Part shown: positions 1 to 7,882 of the stretch, piece by piece
Numbering within the stretch: the stretch's first letter is position 1
Layout of the letters: every line of letters starts with the position of its first letter
Assembly: GCA_028277185.1 (NCBI GenBank)
Contig: JANQGQ010000025.1
Coordinates: 17,898 to 81,897, forward strand
Length of the DNA: 64,000 nt
Source: Woeseiaceae bacterium
GTDB taxonomy: Bacteria; Pseudomonadota; Gammaproteobacteria; Steroidobacterales; Woeseiaceae
Direction: 5' to 3'
The notes under the pieces: model-generated
What the model was told of the DNA's origin: nothing
Seen by the model: only the letters and a program-made list of their open reading frames with translations
Databases searched by the model: none
Program-made: the position numbers and the translations under genes

Positions 1-317
1 CCCTTGTCGCCGGACTCTGCCAGATAAGCGTCCTGATCCGCCCAGTCGAAGCAGCAGTAGCGGATGGTGTAAACGCCCATTCGCTTGCCGACGACCGGTA
101 CGTATGTCTGCCATGCCCTCGAGTCGCCCGTGTCCACGCGCATTGCGATGTGCTCCTTGACGGCGGCCTCGAACTCCGCACCCATGCCCTTCTTCGGTGC
201 GAACATCCACGCCGAAGCCAGCGCGGGTGCTTCGTCGTGGTCTTCCGCCAGCGCGGTGAGCGGCACGGCGGCAAGTGCGGCGGCCGCGGTCAGGCCGGCG
301 AGGGTTGATAGTTTCAT
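1..317 (-). CDS. Secreted protein of unknown function, cut by the left window edge
   Basis: The reverse strand opens at 317 with ATG and reads without a stop to base 1, giving the first 105 residues of a longer protein. Residues 1-24 form a clear Sec signal peptide (MKLSTLAGLTAAAALAAVPL, then an A-x-A type site near ALA). The mature part begins EDHDEAPALASAWMFAPKKG and continues with mixed charged and aromatic residues including a Cys-Cys pair (YCCFDW). The C-terminus lies outside the window. No family was recognised. The gene diverges from the KefF-like gene at 578. The strong signal peptide and uninterrupted frame support a real gene; the function is open. Confidence 0.7.
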   Translation of the reverse strand, partial: MKLSTLAGLTAAAALAAVPLTALAEDHDEAPALASAWMFAPKKGMGAEFEAAVKEHIAMRVDTGDSRAWQTYVPVVGKRMGVYTIRYCCFDWADQDAYLAESGDK

Positions 318-577
318 TGCTTGTCTCCCTGAGTGTCGTTGGACCCGGACGCGCGTTTTTGCTTGTTGTTTGCGCCCCGGGGTGTCTGTCGGCGGTAACC
401 CGCCGCCAGCCGGTTTCAGAATTATAGAACCTGTCGCGCGCTTCGCCGGGCGCTGTCAGCCGAAGCGGCTCGGGTGACCGCTATTGGTCCTTTTTCGGCA
501 TGAGAAGCGGCCGCGCGCGGGAAAAGCACCGTGCTATCCGGTAGTGTGCATTGCAACATCGGGAATCGCGGGACGGC

Positions 578-1192
578 ATGGCAAAACTCATCGTTTACTA
601 CGCCCATCCGGGCCATCAGTTCTCTCAGGTCAACCGCGCCATGGCGAAGGTGGTCGCCGGGCTCGAGCGGATCACGTTCGTCGATCTCTATGCCGAGTAT
701 CCGCGCTTCGAGATCGACGTCGGGCTGGAGCAGGCGCGGCTGCTCGATCACGACGTCGTTCTGCTGCAGTTCCCGATGTTCTGGTACTCGACGCCCTCGC
801 TCATCAAGGAGTGGCAGGACCTCGTCCTCGAGCACGGCTTCGCGTACGGGAGCGGCGGCGACAGGCTCGAGGGTAAGCACATGCAGCTTGCGATCTCCGC
901 CGCGGGTCCCGAGGATGCCTATACCTGTAACGGGTATCAGAACTATCCGCTGCGGACTTTCCTGACGCCGCTCGAGCAGACCGCGCGGCTGTGCAAGATG
1001 GAGTTCGTCGCACCCTATGTGCTGTACGGGTCGCTTCACGCGCCGGCCAACGGGCTGCTCGAGGCGCACCTGTCGGGCTACCGGCGCCTGGTCGAGGCTC
1101 TGCGGGACGACCGCTACGACATCGGGGCGGCACTCGAGCTCGATACCGTCAACCCCGACAATCTGCCGATCCTTGACGGGGGCGCCGCGTGA
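578..1192 (+). CDS. KefF-type NAD(P)H quinone oxidoreductase (flavodoxin-like fold)
   Basis: 204 aa. The protein opens MAKLIVYYAHPGHQFSQVN, the FMN-binding beta-alpha start of the KefF/MdaB flavodoxin-like family, and later has QFPMFWYSTPSLIKEWQD, the conserved aromatic segment of that family, with a GY.NYPLRTFLTPLEQTARLC region towards the C-terminus. In the family these FMN proteins reduce quinones and act as ancillary activating subunits of KefC/KefB potassium efflux. The stop overlaps the GTG of the adjacent KefC-like gene (GTGA), so the two are translationally coupled. ATG 578 was preferred over TTG 551 because it follows a GGGACGG-like ribosome site and begins right at the fold. Confidence 0.88.
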   Translation: MAKLIVYYAHPGHQFSQVNRAMAKVVAGLERITFVDLYAEYPRFEIDVGLEQARLLDHDVVLLQFPMFWYSTPSLIKEWQDLVLEHGFAYGSGGDRLEGKHMQLAISAAGPEDAYTCNGYQNYPLRTFLTPLEQTARLCKMEFVAPYVLYGSLHAPANGLLEAHLSGYRRLVEALRDDRYDIGAALELDTVNPDNLPILDGGAA

Positions 1193-3144
1193 ACGAGTTT
1201 CTGCTGCTTGCATTTCTGTTCCTGATCGCCGGCGTGATCTCGGTACCCGTGGCGTCGAAACTGGGTCTTGGATCCGTACTCGGCTATCTCCTCGCGGGCA
1301 TCGCGCTGAGTCCTCTGCTCGCAGAGCTCGACGTCGACGTCGTCAGCATTCAGCACTTCGCCGAGTTCGGCGTCGTCATGATGCTGTTTCTGGTGGGCCT
1401 CGAACTCGAGCCGAAGATGCTCTGGCAGATGCGGTCGAAGCTTCTGGGTCTCGGCGGGCTGCAGGTGGGCATAACGACCCTGGCGATCGCTGCGATCGCA
1501 ATGGCGTTCGGCCATCCATGGTCCATTGCGCTGGCCATCGGCATGATCTTCGCGCTGTCTTCGACGGCCATCGTGCTGCAGACCCTGAACGAGAAAGGGC
1601 TCATGAAAAGCGACGGCGGTCAGTCGAGTTTTTCGGTGCTGCTGTTCCAGGACATCGCGGTTATCCCGATGCTGGCCTTCCTGCCGCTGTTGGCGGTGCC
1701 GGAGCTCGTCGATACGCTGCCCGTCGAAGCGGCCGGCCACGGCGGCGCGAAGTCGTCCGACGGCGGGCACGGTCTCGAGCTCAGCTTCGTCGATGGGCTG
1801 AACGCCTGGCAGCGGGGACTCGTCACGCTGGGCGCCATCGCCTTCGTCTTCGCCGCGGGCACGTTTCTGACCCGGCCGGTGTTTCGCTATATCGCGATTG
1901 CCCGGCTCCGGGAACTGTTCACGGCCTTCGCACTTCTGCTCGTCGTAGGGATCGCACTCCTGATGATCGTGGTCGGGCTGTCGCCGGCGCTGGGTGCGTT
2001 CCTCGCCGGGGTCGTGCTCGCCAATAGCGAGTATCGGCACGAGCTCGAAAGCGACGTCGCGCCCTTCAAGGGCCTGCTGCTCGGGCTGTTTTTCATCACG
2101 GTCGGCGCGGCGATCGACTTCGGCCTTCTGTTCGGCTCGCTGGGCGCGATCGTCGGCATGACGCTCGGACTGATGCTGCTCAAGGCGGGGGTGCTTTTCG
2201 GGCTCAGCTACCTGTTCGAAATCCGGGGCGGTGACCGCTGGCTGTTCACGCTGAGTCTCGCTCAGGCGGGTGAGTTCGGCTTCGTGCTCCTGTCGTTCAC
2301 GGTCGCGAACGGCGTCATCCCGCCGGGACTCTCCGATCAGCTGCTGCTCGTCGTCGCGCTGTCGATGCTGCTGACGCCGCTGTTGTTCATCGTGTACGAC
2401 AAGCTGATCGCGCCGCGCTATGCCGGCGCGCAGGCGCGCGAACCCGACGAGATCGACGAGCGCGGCAGCGTCATCGTCGCCGGTCACGGCCGCTTCGGCG
2501 GCATCGTGAACCGTATTCTGCTGTCGGCCGGCTACAAAACGGTTGTGCTCGACCATCAGTCCGAGCAACTCGAAATGGTTCGCGCGTTTGGCGTCAAGGC
2601 GTTCTTCGGCGACGCGACCCGGCCGGACCTGCTGCACGCCGCCGGCATCGAGGACGCCAGCATGCTCGTGATCGCCATCGACGACCGCGAGCAGGCAACG
2701 GAACTCGTCCGCTACGTCACCGAACACTACCCCGACGTCTACATCGTCGTCCGCGCACGCGACCGGCATCACGTCTACGAACTGTGGGGCGCCGGGGCGC
2801 GGGACATCATTCGCGAAGGCTTCGACGGCGCGGTTCGCGCCGGCCGTTCGGCGCTGGAGGCACTCGGTGTGCATCCGTACGCCGCCGAGCGCAAGGTTCG
2901 CGGTTTCGTCGAGAACGACCGTGCGCAGCTTCGCGAGCTTGCCGATCTGTTCGATCCGGACATTCCCATCCAGGAGAACAAGCCGTATGTCGAAAAGGCC
3001 CGCGAGTTCATCGACCGTGCGGAGGAGGTCATGACGGGCCGCAGCAAGGATTTCTCGAGTCGTGCCGATCGCGGCTGGGTGCCCCCGTCGCTCGAGGACG
3101 TCGACGCCGAGGTCGAAGCAAGCGACGCCGCCCGCCGGAGCTAG
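1189..3144 (+). CDS. KefB/KefC-type glutathione-gated K+/H+ antiporter
   Basis: 651 aa, the normal size for KefB/KefC. Residues about 1-395 form a CPA2 (Na+/H+ exchanger) membrane domain with around twelve hydrophobic segments, including GVVMMLFLVGLELEPK and SLAQAGEFGFVL. Residues about 420-540 are a TrkA-N/RCK nucleotide-binding domain (VIVAGHGRFGGIVNRIL, then a Rossmann-type acidic residue in VVLDHQ). A charged tail follows, ending in DVDAEVEAS. Known role: potassium efflux with cytoplasmic acidification during electrophile stress, controlled by glutathione adducts and NAD(H). Start GTG 1189 overlaps the stop of the KefF-like partner. An inserted loop rich in Gly, His and Ser near residues 180-195 is slightly unusual. 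Confidence 0.92.
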   Translation: MNEFLLLAFLFLIAGVISVPVASKLGLGSVLGYLLAGIALSPLLAELDVDVVSIQHFAEFGVVMMLFLVGLELEPKMLWQMRSKLLGLGGLQVGITTLAIAAIAMAFGHPWSIALAIGMIFALSSTAIVLQTLNEKGLMKSDGGQSSFSVLLFQDIAVIPMLAFLPLLAVPELVDTLPVEAAGHGGAKSSDGGHGLELSFVDGLNAWQRGLVTLGAIAFVFAAGTFLTRPVFRYIAIARLRELFTAFALLLVVGIALLMIVVGLSPALGAFLAGVVLANSEYRHELESDVAPFKGLLLGLFFITVGAAIDFGLLFGSLGAIVGMTLGLMLLKAGVLFGLSYLFEIRGGDRWLFTLSLAQAGEFGFVLLSFTVANGVIPPGLSDQLLLVVALSMLLTPLLFIVYDKLIAPRYAGAQAREPDEIDERGSVIVAGHGRFGGIVNRILLSAGYKTVVLDHQSEQLEMVRAFGVKAFFGDATRPDLLHAAGIEDASMLVIAIDDREQATELVRYVTEHYPDVYIVVRARDRHHVYELWGAGARDIIREGFDGAVRAGRSALEALGVHPYAAERKVRGFVENDRAQLRELADLFDPDIPIQENKPYVEKAREFIDRAEEVMTGRSKDFSSRADRGWVPPSLEDVDAEVEASDAARRS

Positions 3145-3186
3145 TGTCCTGTCCCGCAAATAACTTGCCTGATTCGGCATTCGATC

Positions 3187-3225
3187 GTTCAGCCGGGCTT
3201 CAGCGCCGCTTCAGCAAGCGTTAAT
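3187..3225 (+). promoter_or_regulatory. Array of four 11-bp-phased half-sites (OmpR/PhoB-family-like operator)
   Basis: GTTCAG at 3187, CTTCAG at 3198, CTTCAG at 3209 and GTTAAT at 3220 are spaced exactly 11 bp. Phased direct half-sites are the known binding pattern of OmpR/PhoB winged-helix response regulators. The array lies about 80-120 bases before the small gene at 3307. The CTTCA core recurs in the array at 34502-34540. Confidence 0.5.
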
Positions 3226-3306
3226 CTGCCCGGGCGCAAGCTGTAGGCGACCCTCAGGGAAGAGGGCTCTGGAGCGACACACGGTCCACCGGACAAGGAG
3301 TCGGTC

Positions 3307-3492
3307 ATGAACATCGTCTACGCCGCGGAAAACTCGAGCATCGCGTCGCTGCTCGCCGAGTATCTGAAGCGCGACATCAACCCGCGCGAACTCAGGATCA
3401 GCGAAGACCCGGAGGAAACCGGCAGCTTCTACGTCGGCTGGCAATTCGCCCGCTATCGTCTGTCGCCCGCCGGCGCCATCGATCCGGCTTAG
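3307..3492 (+). CDS. Small protein of unknown function (61 aa)
   Basis: A 61-aa frame starting MNIVYAAENSSIASLLAEYL, preceded by ACAAGGAG seven bases before the ATG. It is hydrophilic, with no signal peptide, and contains a KRDINPRELRISEDPEE segment followed by FYVGWQFARYRLSP. Its stop codon TAG (3490-3492) lies inside the first copy of a 43-bp direct repeat; the second copy lacks this stop. The good ribosome site and upstream repeat array make expression plausible. No family was recognised. It stands alone between kefC and the binding-protein gene. Confidence 0.5.
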   Translation: MNIVYAAENSSIASLLAEYLKRDINPRELRISEDPEETGSFYVGWQFARYRLSPAGAIDPA

Positions 3493-3569
3493 TCCGCCGG
3501 GGTCACCGTTCCCGGTCGTTGGTGCAATCGATCCGGCCTCGTCCGCCGGGGTCACCGTTCCCGGTCGTT
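3478..3569. repeat. Two tandem copies of a 43-bp direct repeat (period 49 bp)
   Basis: Bases 3478-3520 and 3527-3569 match except at two positions (GCTTAG versus GCCTCG). Copy 1 carries the stop codon of the small gene at 3307. Copy 2 is in the intergenic space before the binding-protein gene. This looks like a recent local duplication. Confidence 0.85.
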
Positions 3570-3645
3570 CCCCGGCCGCTTGCTGGACAAAACCCGGGCG
3601 CTGGCCGAGAATCCCAAAACGCCTTTTCTCACGCGAGACTGATGC

Positions 3646-4437
3646 ATGCAGGGACTTCTCAAGCGCTTGATTCCGTTCGTTCTTTTGTTTTCGGCGTTGC
3701 CCGCCAGCGCCGATGCGCTCGACGCCATCCTCGAGCGCGGCACGCTCCGCGTCGGCGTGGCGGAGTTCGTCCCGTGGACGATGAAGCGAGGCAACGGCGA
3801 ACTCGTCGGGTTCGAGATCGACATGGCGAACAAGATCGCCAGCGACATGGGCGTCGAAGCCGATTTTCGCGTCTACGACTGGCCGGACATCATTCCCGCC
3901 CTGCAGAAGGGTGAGATCGACCTGATCGCCGGCGGCATGGCCATCACGCCGCAGCGAGCGCTGAAGGTCAACTTCACGCGGCCCACGGCGGAGTCCGGCA
4001 TCGGTATCGCGACCAATACCGAGATGACAAAGGACATTGGTACCTTCGCCGAGCTCAACAGTGCCGATGTCATCGTCGCGACCGTGGCGGACACTTATGC
4101 AAGCAGTGTTGCTGAGATGTTCTTCAACTCGGCGGACGTCAACACGTTCAAGACCGTCGAGCAGGCCGAAAAGCAGGTCCTGAGCGGCCGTGCGCACGTC
4201 TATCTCGCCGGCTATTCCGAGGCCCGGTTCCTCGCGCTGAGACATCCCGACGTTGTCGACGTGCCCGTAGCCGAGCCGCTCGTGGCACAAAGCGAGGCGA
4301 TTGCGGTCAAAAAGGGTGAGCAGGAGTTCCTGAATTTCCTCAATGCCTGGGTCACGGCGCGTCAGTCCGACGACTGGCTGCCGACGACCCGGGACTACTG
4401 GTTCGACAGCATGACCTGGGCCCTCGGAAGTAAGTAA
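3646..4437 (+). CDS. Periplasmic amino-acid-type solute-binding protein (SBP family 3)
   Basis: 263 aa. Residues 1-24 are a signal peptide (FVLLFSALPASADA). The mature protein has the family 3 periplasmic binding fold: LERGTLRVGVAEFVPWTM, GFEIDMANKIASDMGVEADF, the hinge-region IIPALQKGEIDLIAGGMAIT and TVADTYASSVAEMFF. Proteins of this family bind amino acids or related small organic acids and hand them to an ABC permease, or act as sensory modules. No permease or ATPase gene is adjacent, so it is an orphan receptor here. Its stop overlaps the next start (TAATGATG), suggesting coupling to the small acidic protein at 4437. Confidence 0.88.
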   Translation: MQGLLKRLIPFVLLFSALPASADALDAILERGTLRVGVAEFVPWTMKRGNGELVGFEIDMANKIASDMGVEADFRVYDWPDIIPALQKGEIDLIAGGMAITPQRALKVNFTRPTAESGIGIATNTEMTKDIGTFAELNSADVIVATVADTYASSVAEMFFNSADVNTFKTVEQAEKQVLSGRAHVYLAGYSEARFLALRHPDVVDVPVAEPLVAQSEAIAVKKGEQEFLNFLNAWVTARQSDDWLPTTRDYWFDSMTWALGSK

Positions 4438-4853
4438 TGATGGCGACGAAGCGCTACGCGGCGGTGACGGCCATGCTGGTCCTGAGCCTGTGGTGCACCG
4501 CAAGCATCGGTCAGGCTGTCGACGAAGACAGCGACGGCGCAACCGAAGCGGACACGGAAACCGATTCGGACATGGAGGAGATTGTCGTTATCGGCGCCAA
4601 GCCCGGCGACCGGGAGCGCCTCGAAACACCCTACGAGGATCTGATGCGCGAGCGCCTTCTGCGGGAGCTGGAAGCTCAGCGCGAGCTCGAGGAAGAGTTC
4701 GAATGGCGGCAGGGACCTCGGGTCGAAGATCCGTCGCGCATCCGCCTGGGCTATCGACCGCAGGACGCGAATCGCGATCAGCGCGACACGTCGCTGACGG
4801 ACCTGCCGATGGAAAATCAGAAACCCGCGACCCTGTTTCGTTTCGAGTTTTAG
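4437..4853 (+). CDS. Small acidic exported protein with a plug-like EEIVVIGAK motif
   Basis: 138 aa (137 if ATG 4440 is used). Residues 1-27 form a signal peptide ending near SIGQA. An acidic stretch rich in Asp, Glu and Thr follows, then MEEIVVIGAK, which strongly resembles the EEIVVTG(S/A) segment at the mature N-terminus of TonB-dependent receptors. After it comes a long charged, probably helical Arg/Glu-rich segment (residues about 60-100), and the chain ends FRFEF with a terminal aromatic residue. There is no room for a barrel. It overlaps the binding-protein gene upstream and sits 6 bases before the lipoprotein hydrolase. Function unknown. Confidence 0.65.
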   Translation: MMATKRYAAVTAMLVLSLWCTASIGQAVDEDSDGATEADTETDSDMEEIVVIGAKPGDRERLETPYEDLMRERLLRELEAQRELEEEFEWRQGPRVEDPSRIRLGYRPQDANRDQRDTSLTDLPMENQKPATLFRFEF

Positions 4854-4859
4854 CATCCC

Positions 4860-5786
4860 GTGTCGATACCGCCCGCGCGGGAACTCTTGGCGGTCCTGTT
4901 CGTGGCGGGCTTCGCAGCAACGGGTTGCGCCGGGGCTCAGCCGGACAGCGGTGCCCAGGCGCTGGACGTACCTTACCTGACGACCCGCAATTTACGCTCC
5001 GGGTTTGACGAGGAGGCCGACTACGGCAATCGCGTCGTGGACTTGAGTGCCGGCGTCTGCAGCGTCCGCGTCGGCTCGGGCGAGCGCCCGGCTGTCGGCA
5101 TCGACAACGTCGCTTCCGTTCCCGTCGAGACGGTGCTGTCGGGCTTTCCCGCCGGCGATCTGCTCGTCTACGTCCACGGCTACAACATAGGTTTCGAGCG
5201 CGCGTGCCGCGACAGCGCGCGGCTGGCGAAGCAAACCGGTTTCGAAGGCCGCTTGCTGCTGTTCAGCTGGCCGGCGCGGAGCGCGGGCGTCACCTATGGT
5301 TCGGACGCCAAACGACTCGCGGCGAGCATGCCGGCGTTGTTCGACGCGCTGGATGAGCTTGCGTCGCGCTACGGGGCGGGGCACGTCAACGTCATCGCAC
5401 ACAGCATGGGGTCGCGGGTAGTCGTCGAGTCGATAGATGCGCTGCTGCCCCGCGAGGAACCGTTCGACCAGCTCGTGCTCGTCGCGCCGGACATCGATCG
5501 TGAGCTGTTCGTCGAGATCCTGCCGGAGCTGCAATCGCTCGTCAGCGAGATTACGGTGCTCGCGTCGGACAAAGACCGCCTGCTGATGCTGTCGCAGACC
5601 GTCAATTTCGGAGCCCGTCTCGGCCAGGCGGACGGACTCGATATTGACGGTGTTACGATCGTCGATGTGACGGAGATCGCGGATGCCGGACTGGCTGGGC
5701 ACGTGTATCACCTGAGCGATCCGGAAGTCGGACAGATCCTCCGCGATGTACTCGGCCGTGACACCCTTGACTCGATAACGCGCTAG
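4860..5786 (+). CDS. Lipoprotein alpha/beta hydrolase, DUF900-like
   Basis: 308 aa from GTG 4860. Residues 1-23 are a lipoprotein signal with a Gly-Cys lipobox (FAATGC). The rest fits the DUF900 alpha/beta hydrolase family: LLVYVHGYNIGFERAC (oxyanion HGYN), LLLFSWPA, and the nucleophile elbow AHSMGSRVV. Later elements include LVLVAPDIDRELF and HVYHLSDPEVGQILRDVLG. The likely substrate is an ester or lipid in the envelope, but no substrate can be named. The last 56 residues of this protein resemble a decayed copy found at 7883-8092, on the far side of the accessory module. Operon order with the two upstream genes is tight. Confidence 0.85.
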   Translation: MSIPPARELLAVLFVAGFAATGCAGAQPDSGAQALDVPYLTTRNLRSGFDEEADYGNRVVDLSAGVCSVRVGSGERPAVGIDNVASVPVETVLSGFPAGDLLVYVHGYNIGFERACRDSARLAKQTGFEGRLLLFSWPARSAGVTYGSDAKRLAASMPALFDALDELASRYGAGHVNVIAHSMGSRVVVESIDALLPREEPFDQLVLVAPDIDRELFVEILPELQSLVSEITVLASDKDRLLMLSQTVNFGARLGQADGLDIDGVTIVDVTEIADAGLAGHVYHLSDPEVGQILRDVLGRDTLDSITR

Positions 5787-5803
5787 CTTCTCACTGAGTT
5801 CTG

Positions 5804-6241
5804 TTAGCTGGGCGCTTCAACAAAACCGAGGTCGCTTTCGACGATTTCCCTCAACCGTATGGCGAGATAGTACTGGTACATGTCCTCACGAAACCCGTCG
5901 CGGCAAATGTCAGCGTGATATTCGTTATCGTCGTTCGGAGATGCTAAGACTTCTAAAGGATATCTGCCGTTACGAATAGAGTTAACCCGCAATGCGGCCC
6001 ATCCCGCAAATGGCTTTCCCGGGTTCGCTTCTTCAGCTTTCGGGCCGATGTACCGCACAACCGCCCTCTCCGGATTTGCCCGCCCAAGTCGGTCGACTGA
6101 GAGGTCGTTTTCTAGCCGACTATCCTGAAAATGATCTATTCGGAGACGTTTGCTGCGATCATAGATTTTGTCGCCGTAAACGCGACGGCCTATGGGTTCT
6201 TGGTCTCCTACCTTCCTAGGGTCCGGCCGCCAACGAGCCAT
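5804..6241 (-). CDS. Accessory-module protein 3, unknown (145 aa)
   Basis: 145 aa, starting MARWRPDPRKVGDQEPIGRR. It is hydrophilic, without signal peptide or membrane segment. The middle holds GKPFAGWAALRVNSIRNGRY, and the C-terminal part EDMYQYYLAIRLREIVESDL is probably helical. The ATG (6239-6241) directly follows the stop of the 224-aa gene with no intervening base, so it is the last cistron of a three-gene reverse-strand operon. Base composition is clearly lower in GC than the flanking genes, suggesting transfer. No family was recognised with confidence; a role with the TIGR04255-like protein is inferred from linkage only. Confidence 0.7.
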   Translation of the reverse strand: MARWRPDPRKVGDQEPIGRRVYGDKIYDRSKRLRIDHFQDSRLENDLSVDRLGRANPERAVVRYIGPKAEEANPGKPFAGWAALRVNSIRNGRYPLEVLASPNDDNEYHADICRDGFREDMYQYYLAIRLREIVESDLGFVEAPS

Positions 6242-6916
6242 TTAGCTGCGGAGAGCTTCTGCCAATACTATGACCATCTCCGCCTCATCATCAGCGTGTG
6301 AGAGGTCAAACGCTACCGGCTCGTCCCCCTGCTTGTGAATGATGGCAAGAGAGTCATCAAGGATAAAAGTGATGCGACCGCTTGGCCGGTCGATCTCAGT
6401 GATCAATCCGCCCGACGCTGAGGGATAGAAGAACGGTTTGCTGTTGATCAAGTGAATAAGCTTACTCAGCGTCCGTAACCCCTGCTCTGCGAACCGCTGC
6501 TGAAGTGGCATACTCCCATGTCCATTCCAGTTGTGTTCCAGTTCCATCAGCTCAAGCATTGTGTCGACTGTGTCTTGATACCATGCCGGTTGATATCCCA
6601 AGATAGGGAGCGACCATTTCCAAGGCTCACTTTCATAGGAATGATCGTATATCGTGACTACGTCTGGTACCCGTGATGTATCTCTCATCCACTCTTCTTT
6701 GGGCTGGAATATCTTCAACATGCTTACATAATCTGAAGCAAAGTCGTGAGTGAACACTAGCCAGTCGGCATCAAAGGCTAATACGTTAGCGAAATCCAGC
6801 CGAGATGACGTCTGCCAAAAGCTTGGAACGGGCTCATGAATAGCGGCGCGGGATGATGACGACGATCTCAGTGGTTTTTCGCGTTCTTGGATACGGATAC
6901 TTGTTGCTTCAGTCAC
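6242..6916 (-). CDS. Accessory-module protein 2, unknown, with a WNGHG motif (224 aa)
   Basis: 224 aa. The C-terminal half has the pattern MELEHNWNGHGSMPLQQRFA, a helix, then FFYPSASGGLITEIDR and GRITFILDDSLAIIH. A layout of (L)..(N)W(D/N)G.G..P followed by a SGGL..E strand and a beta hairpin occurs in hypothetical proteins near sporadic accessory genes. I know no assigned activity. The N-terminal half is aromatic and acidic. Two bases separate it from the TIGR04255-like gene and none from the 145-aa gene, so the three are co-expressed. GC is low relative to the neighbourhood. No catalytic motif is evident. Confidence 0.7.
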   Translation of the reverse strand: MTEATSIRIQEREKPLRSSSSSRAAIHEPVPSFWQTSSRLDFANVLAFDADWLVFTHDFASDYVSMLKIFQPKEEWMRDTSRVPDVVTIYDHSYESEPWKWSLPILGYQPAWYQDTVDTMLELMELEHNWNGHGSMPLQQRFAEQGLRTLSKLIHLINSKPFFYPSASGGLITEIDRPSGRITFILDDSLAIIHKQGDEPVAFDLSHADDEAEMVIVLAEALRS

Positions 6917-6918
6917 AA

Positions 6919-7740
6919 CTACAATTCCCTCTTCGGGCCCATTCGTTCCATGACCCGATCCGATACGACTTGCTCAAACCAGTGCTTCACAATTTCGTGA
7001 GCGTCATCGAACCAAGCTTCGATCTCGCCTGGGCTAATCTGCTGTAGGTGATTTCCTGTAGTGCGCGCGCGAAAAGTGGCAATCACGGCCGGTCTGTCTG
7101 ACGCGGTACCGTTTTCCACAGACAGAGCAGCAATGCTGTTAGCTGGGTTTCTGAGATTAAGCACGGTGGATGCCGTTTGCTGAACCGGCTCATCTGTTTC
7201 AGCAGCTAGTGACATTATTGGATCAGGTACACGTGACGCCATGCCAAGATCGTCCCGAATGAACTGGGCGCGGTCATCAACACCGTGTGTCTCGGTGAAG
7301 GCATCTATATAGCGTAACTCCATCGACTCAATGCTTAGATACCGTTCAGGGAGTGGGTAAGACTCGAAGAGCATGTTCGCTGCAAGCCTCACCAAAGGCA
7401 GAAAGACACGCCAACCTTCATACGGAGGGACAATATTGGCCGTCACTACCCCGGGGCCAATCTGGAATAACGGCCACCCGCTTGCCTCTCGGCGGAACCT
7501 TCTGACGACTCGATGTCCTAGGAGTTCCCTAGGAACGTTGTTCGGAACCACCGTCTCCTCGACCGTGAACCCGTTCTGAGCACAGGCCTTTGCGAAAGCT
7601 AACGCGAACGCCTCGCGGTGTGGGTCGATAGCTGTGCCAGGCCCAATCTGGAGAGGGACTAGCTTCCAGTGGATCTCCGCAATGACCTCAATCAGCGGTG
7701 GGTTTTCGTAAAGGAAATCTCGCGCCGCCGTATCGCGCAT
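6919..7740 (-). CDS. TIGR04255 family protein
   Basis: 273 aa from ATG 7740; GTG 7779 would add 13 residues. The N-terminal YENPPLIEVIAEIHWKL is the signature opening of TIGR04255 proteins, and later blocks (GWRVFLPLVRLAANMLFE, SIESMELRYIDAF, PGEIEAWFDDAHEIVKHWFE) keep the family layout at the usual 250-290 aa length. The family is sporadically distributed, cytoplasmic and without an assigned biochemical role. Here it is the promoter-proximal gene of the low-GC three-gene module. Start 7740 was preferred because it gives the standard N-terminus. Confidence 0.82.
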   Translation of the reverse strand: MRDTAARDFLYENPPLIEVIAEIHWKLVPLQIGPGTAIDPHREAFALAFAKACAQNGFTVEETVVPNNVPRELLGHRVVRRFRREASGWPLFQIGPGVVTANIVPPYEGWRVFLPLVRLAANMLFESYPLPERYLSIESMELRYIDAFTETHGVDDRAQFIRDDLGMASRVPDPIMSLAAETDEPVQQTASTVLNLRNPANSIAALSVENGTASDRPAVIATFRARTTGNHLQQISPGEIEAWFDDAHEIVKHWFEQVVSDRVMERMGPKREL

Positions 7741-7882
7741 ATAGGCTTGATTCCTATTGTGCCGAGGCTGTACTAGCACTCAACTTTACAATATTGTGAT
7801 GTACTGGGCTACATTCAAGAGTGCGCCTCGCGGCTGTAGTCACGCCGAATGTAGGATAGTTGCCTAGAAAGCAGTTCCGTTG

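Noticed and set aside
1114..3180. Long reverse-strand open frame opposite the KefC gene
   Set aside because: It is the high-GC antisense shadow of a well-conserved gene; the encoded protein is Arg/Gln/His-rich, without any domain.
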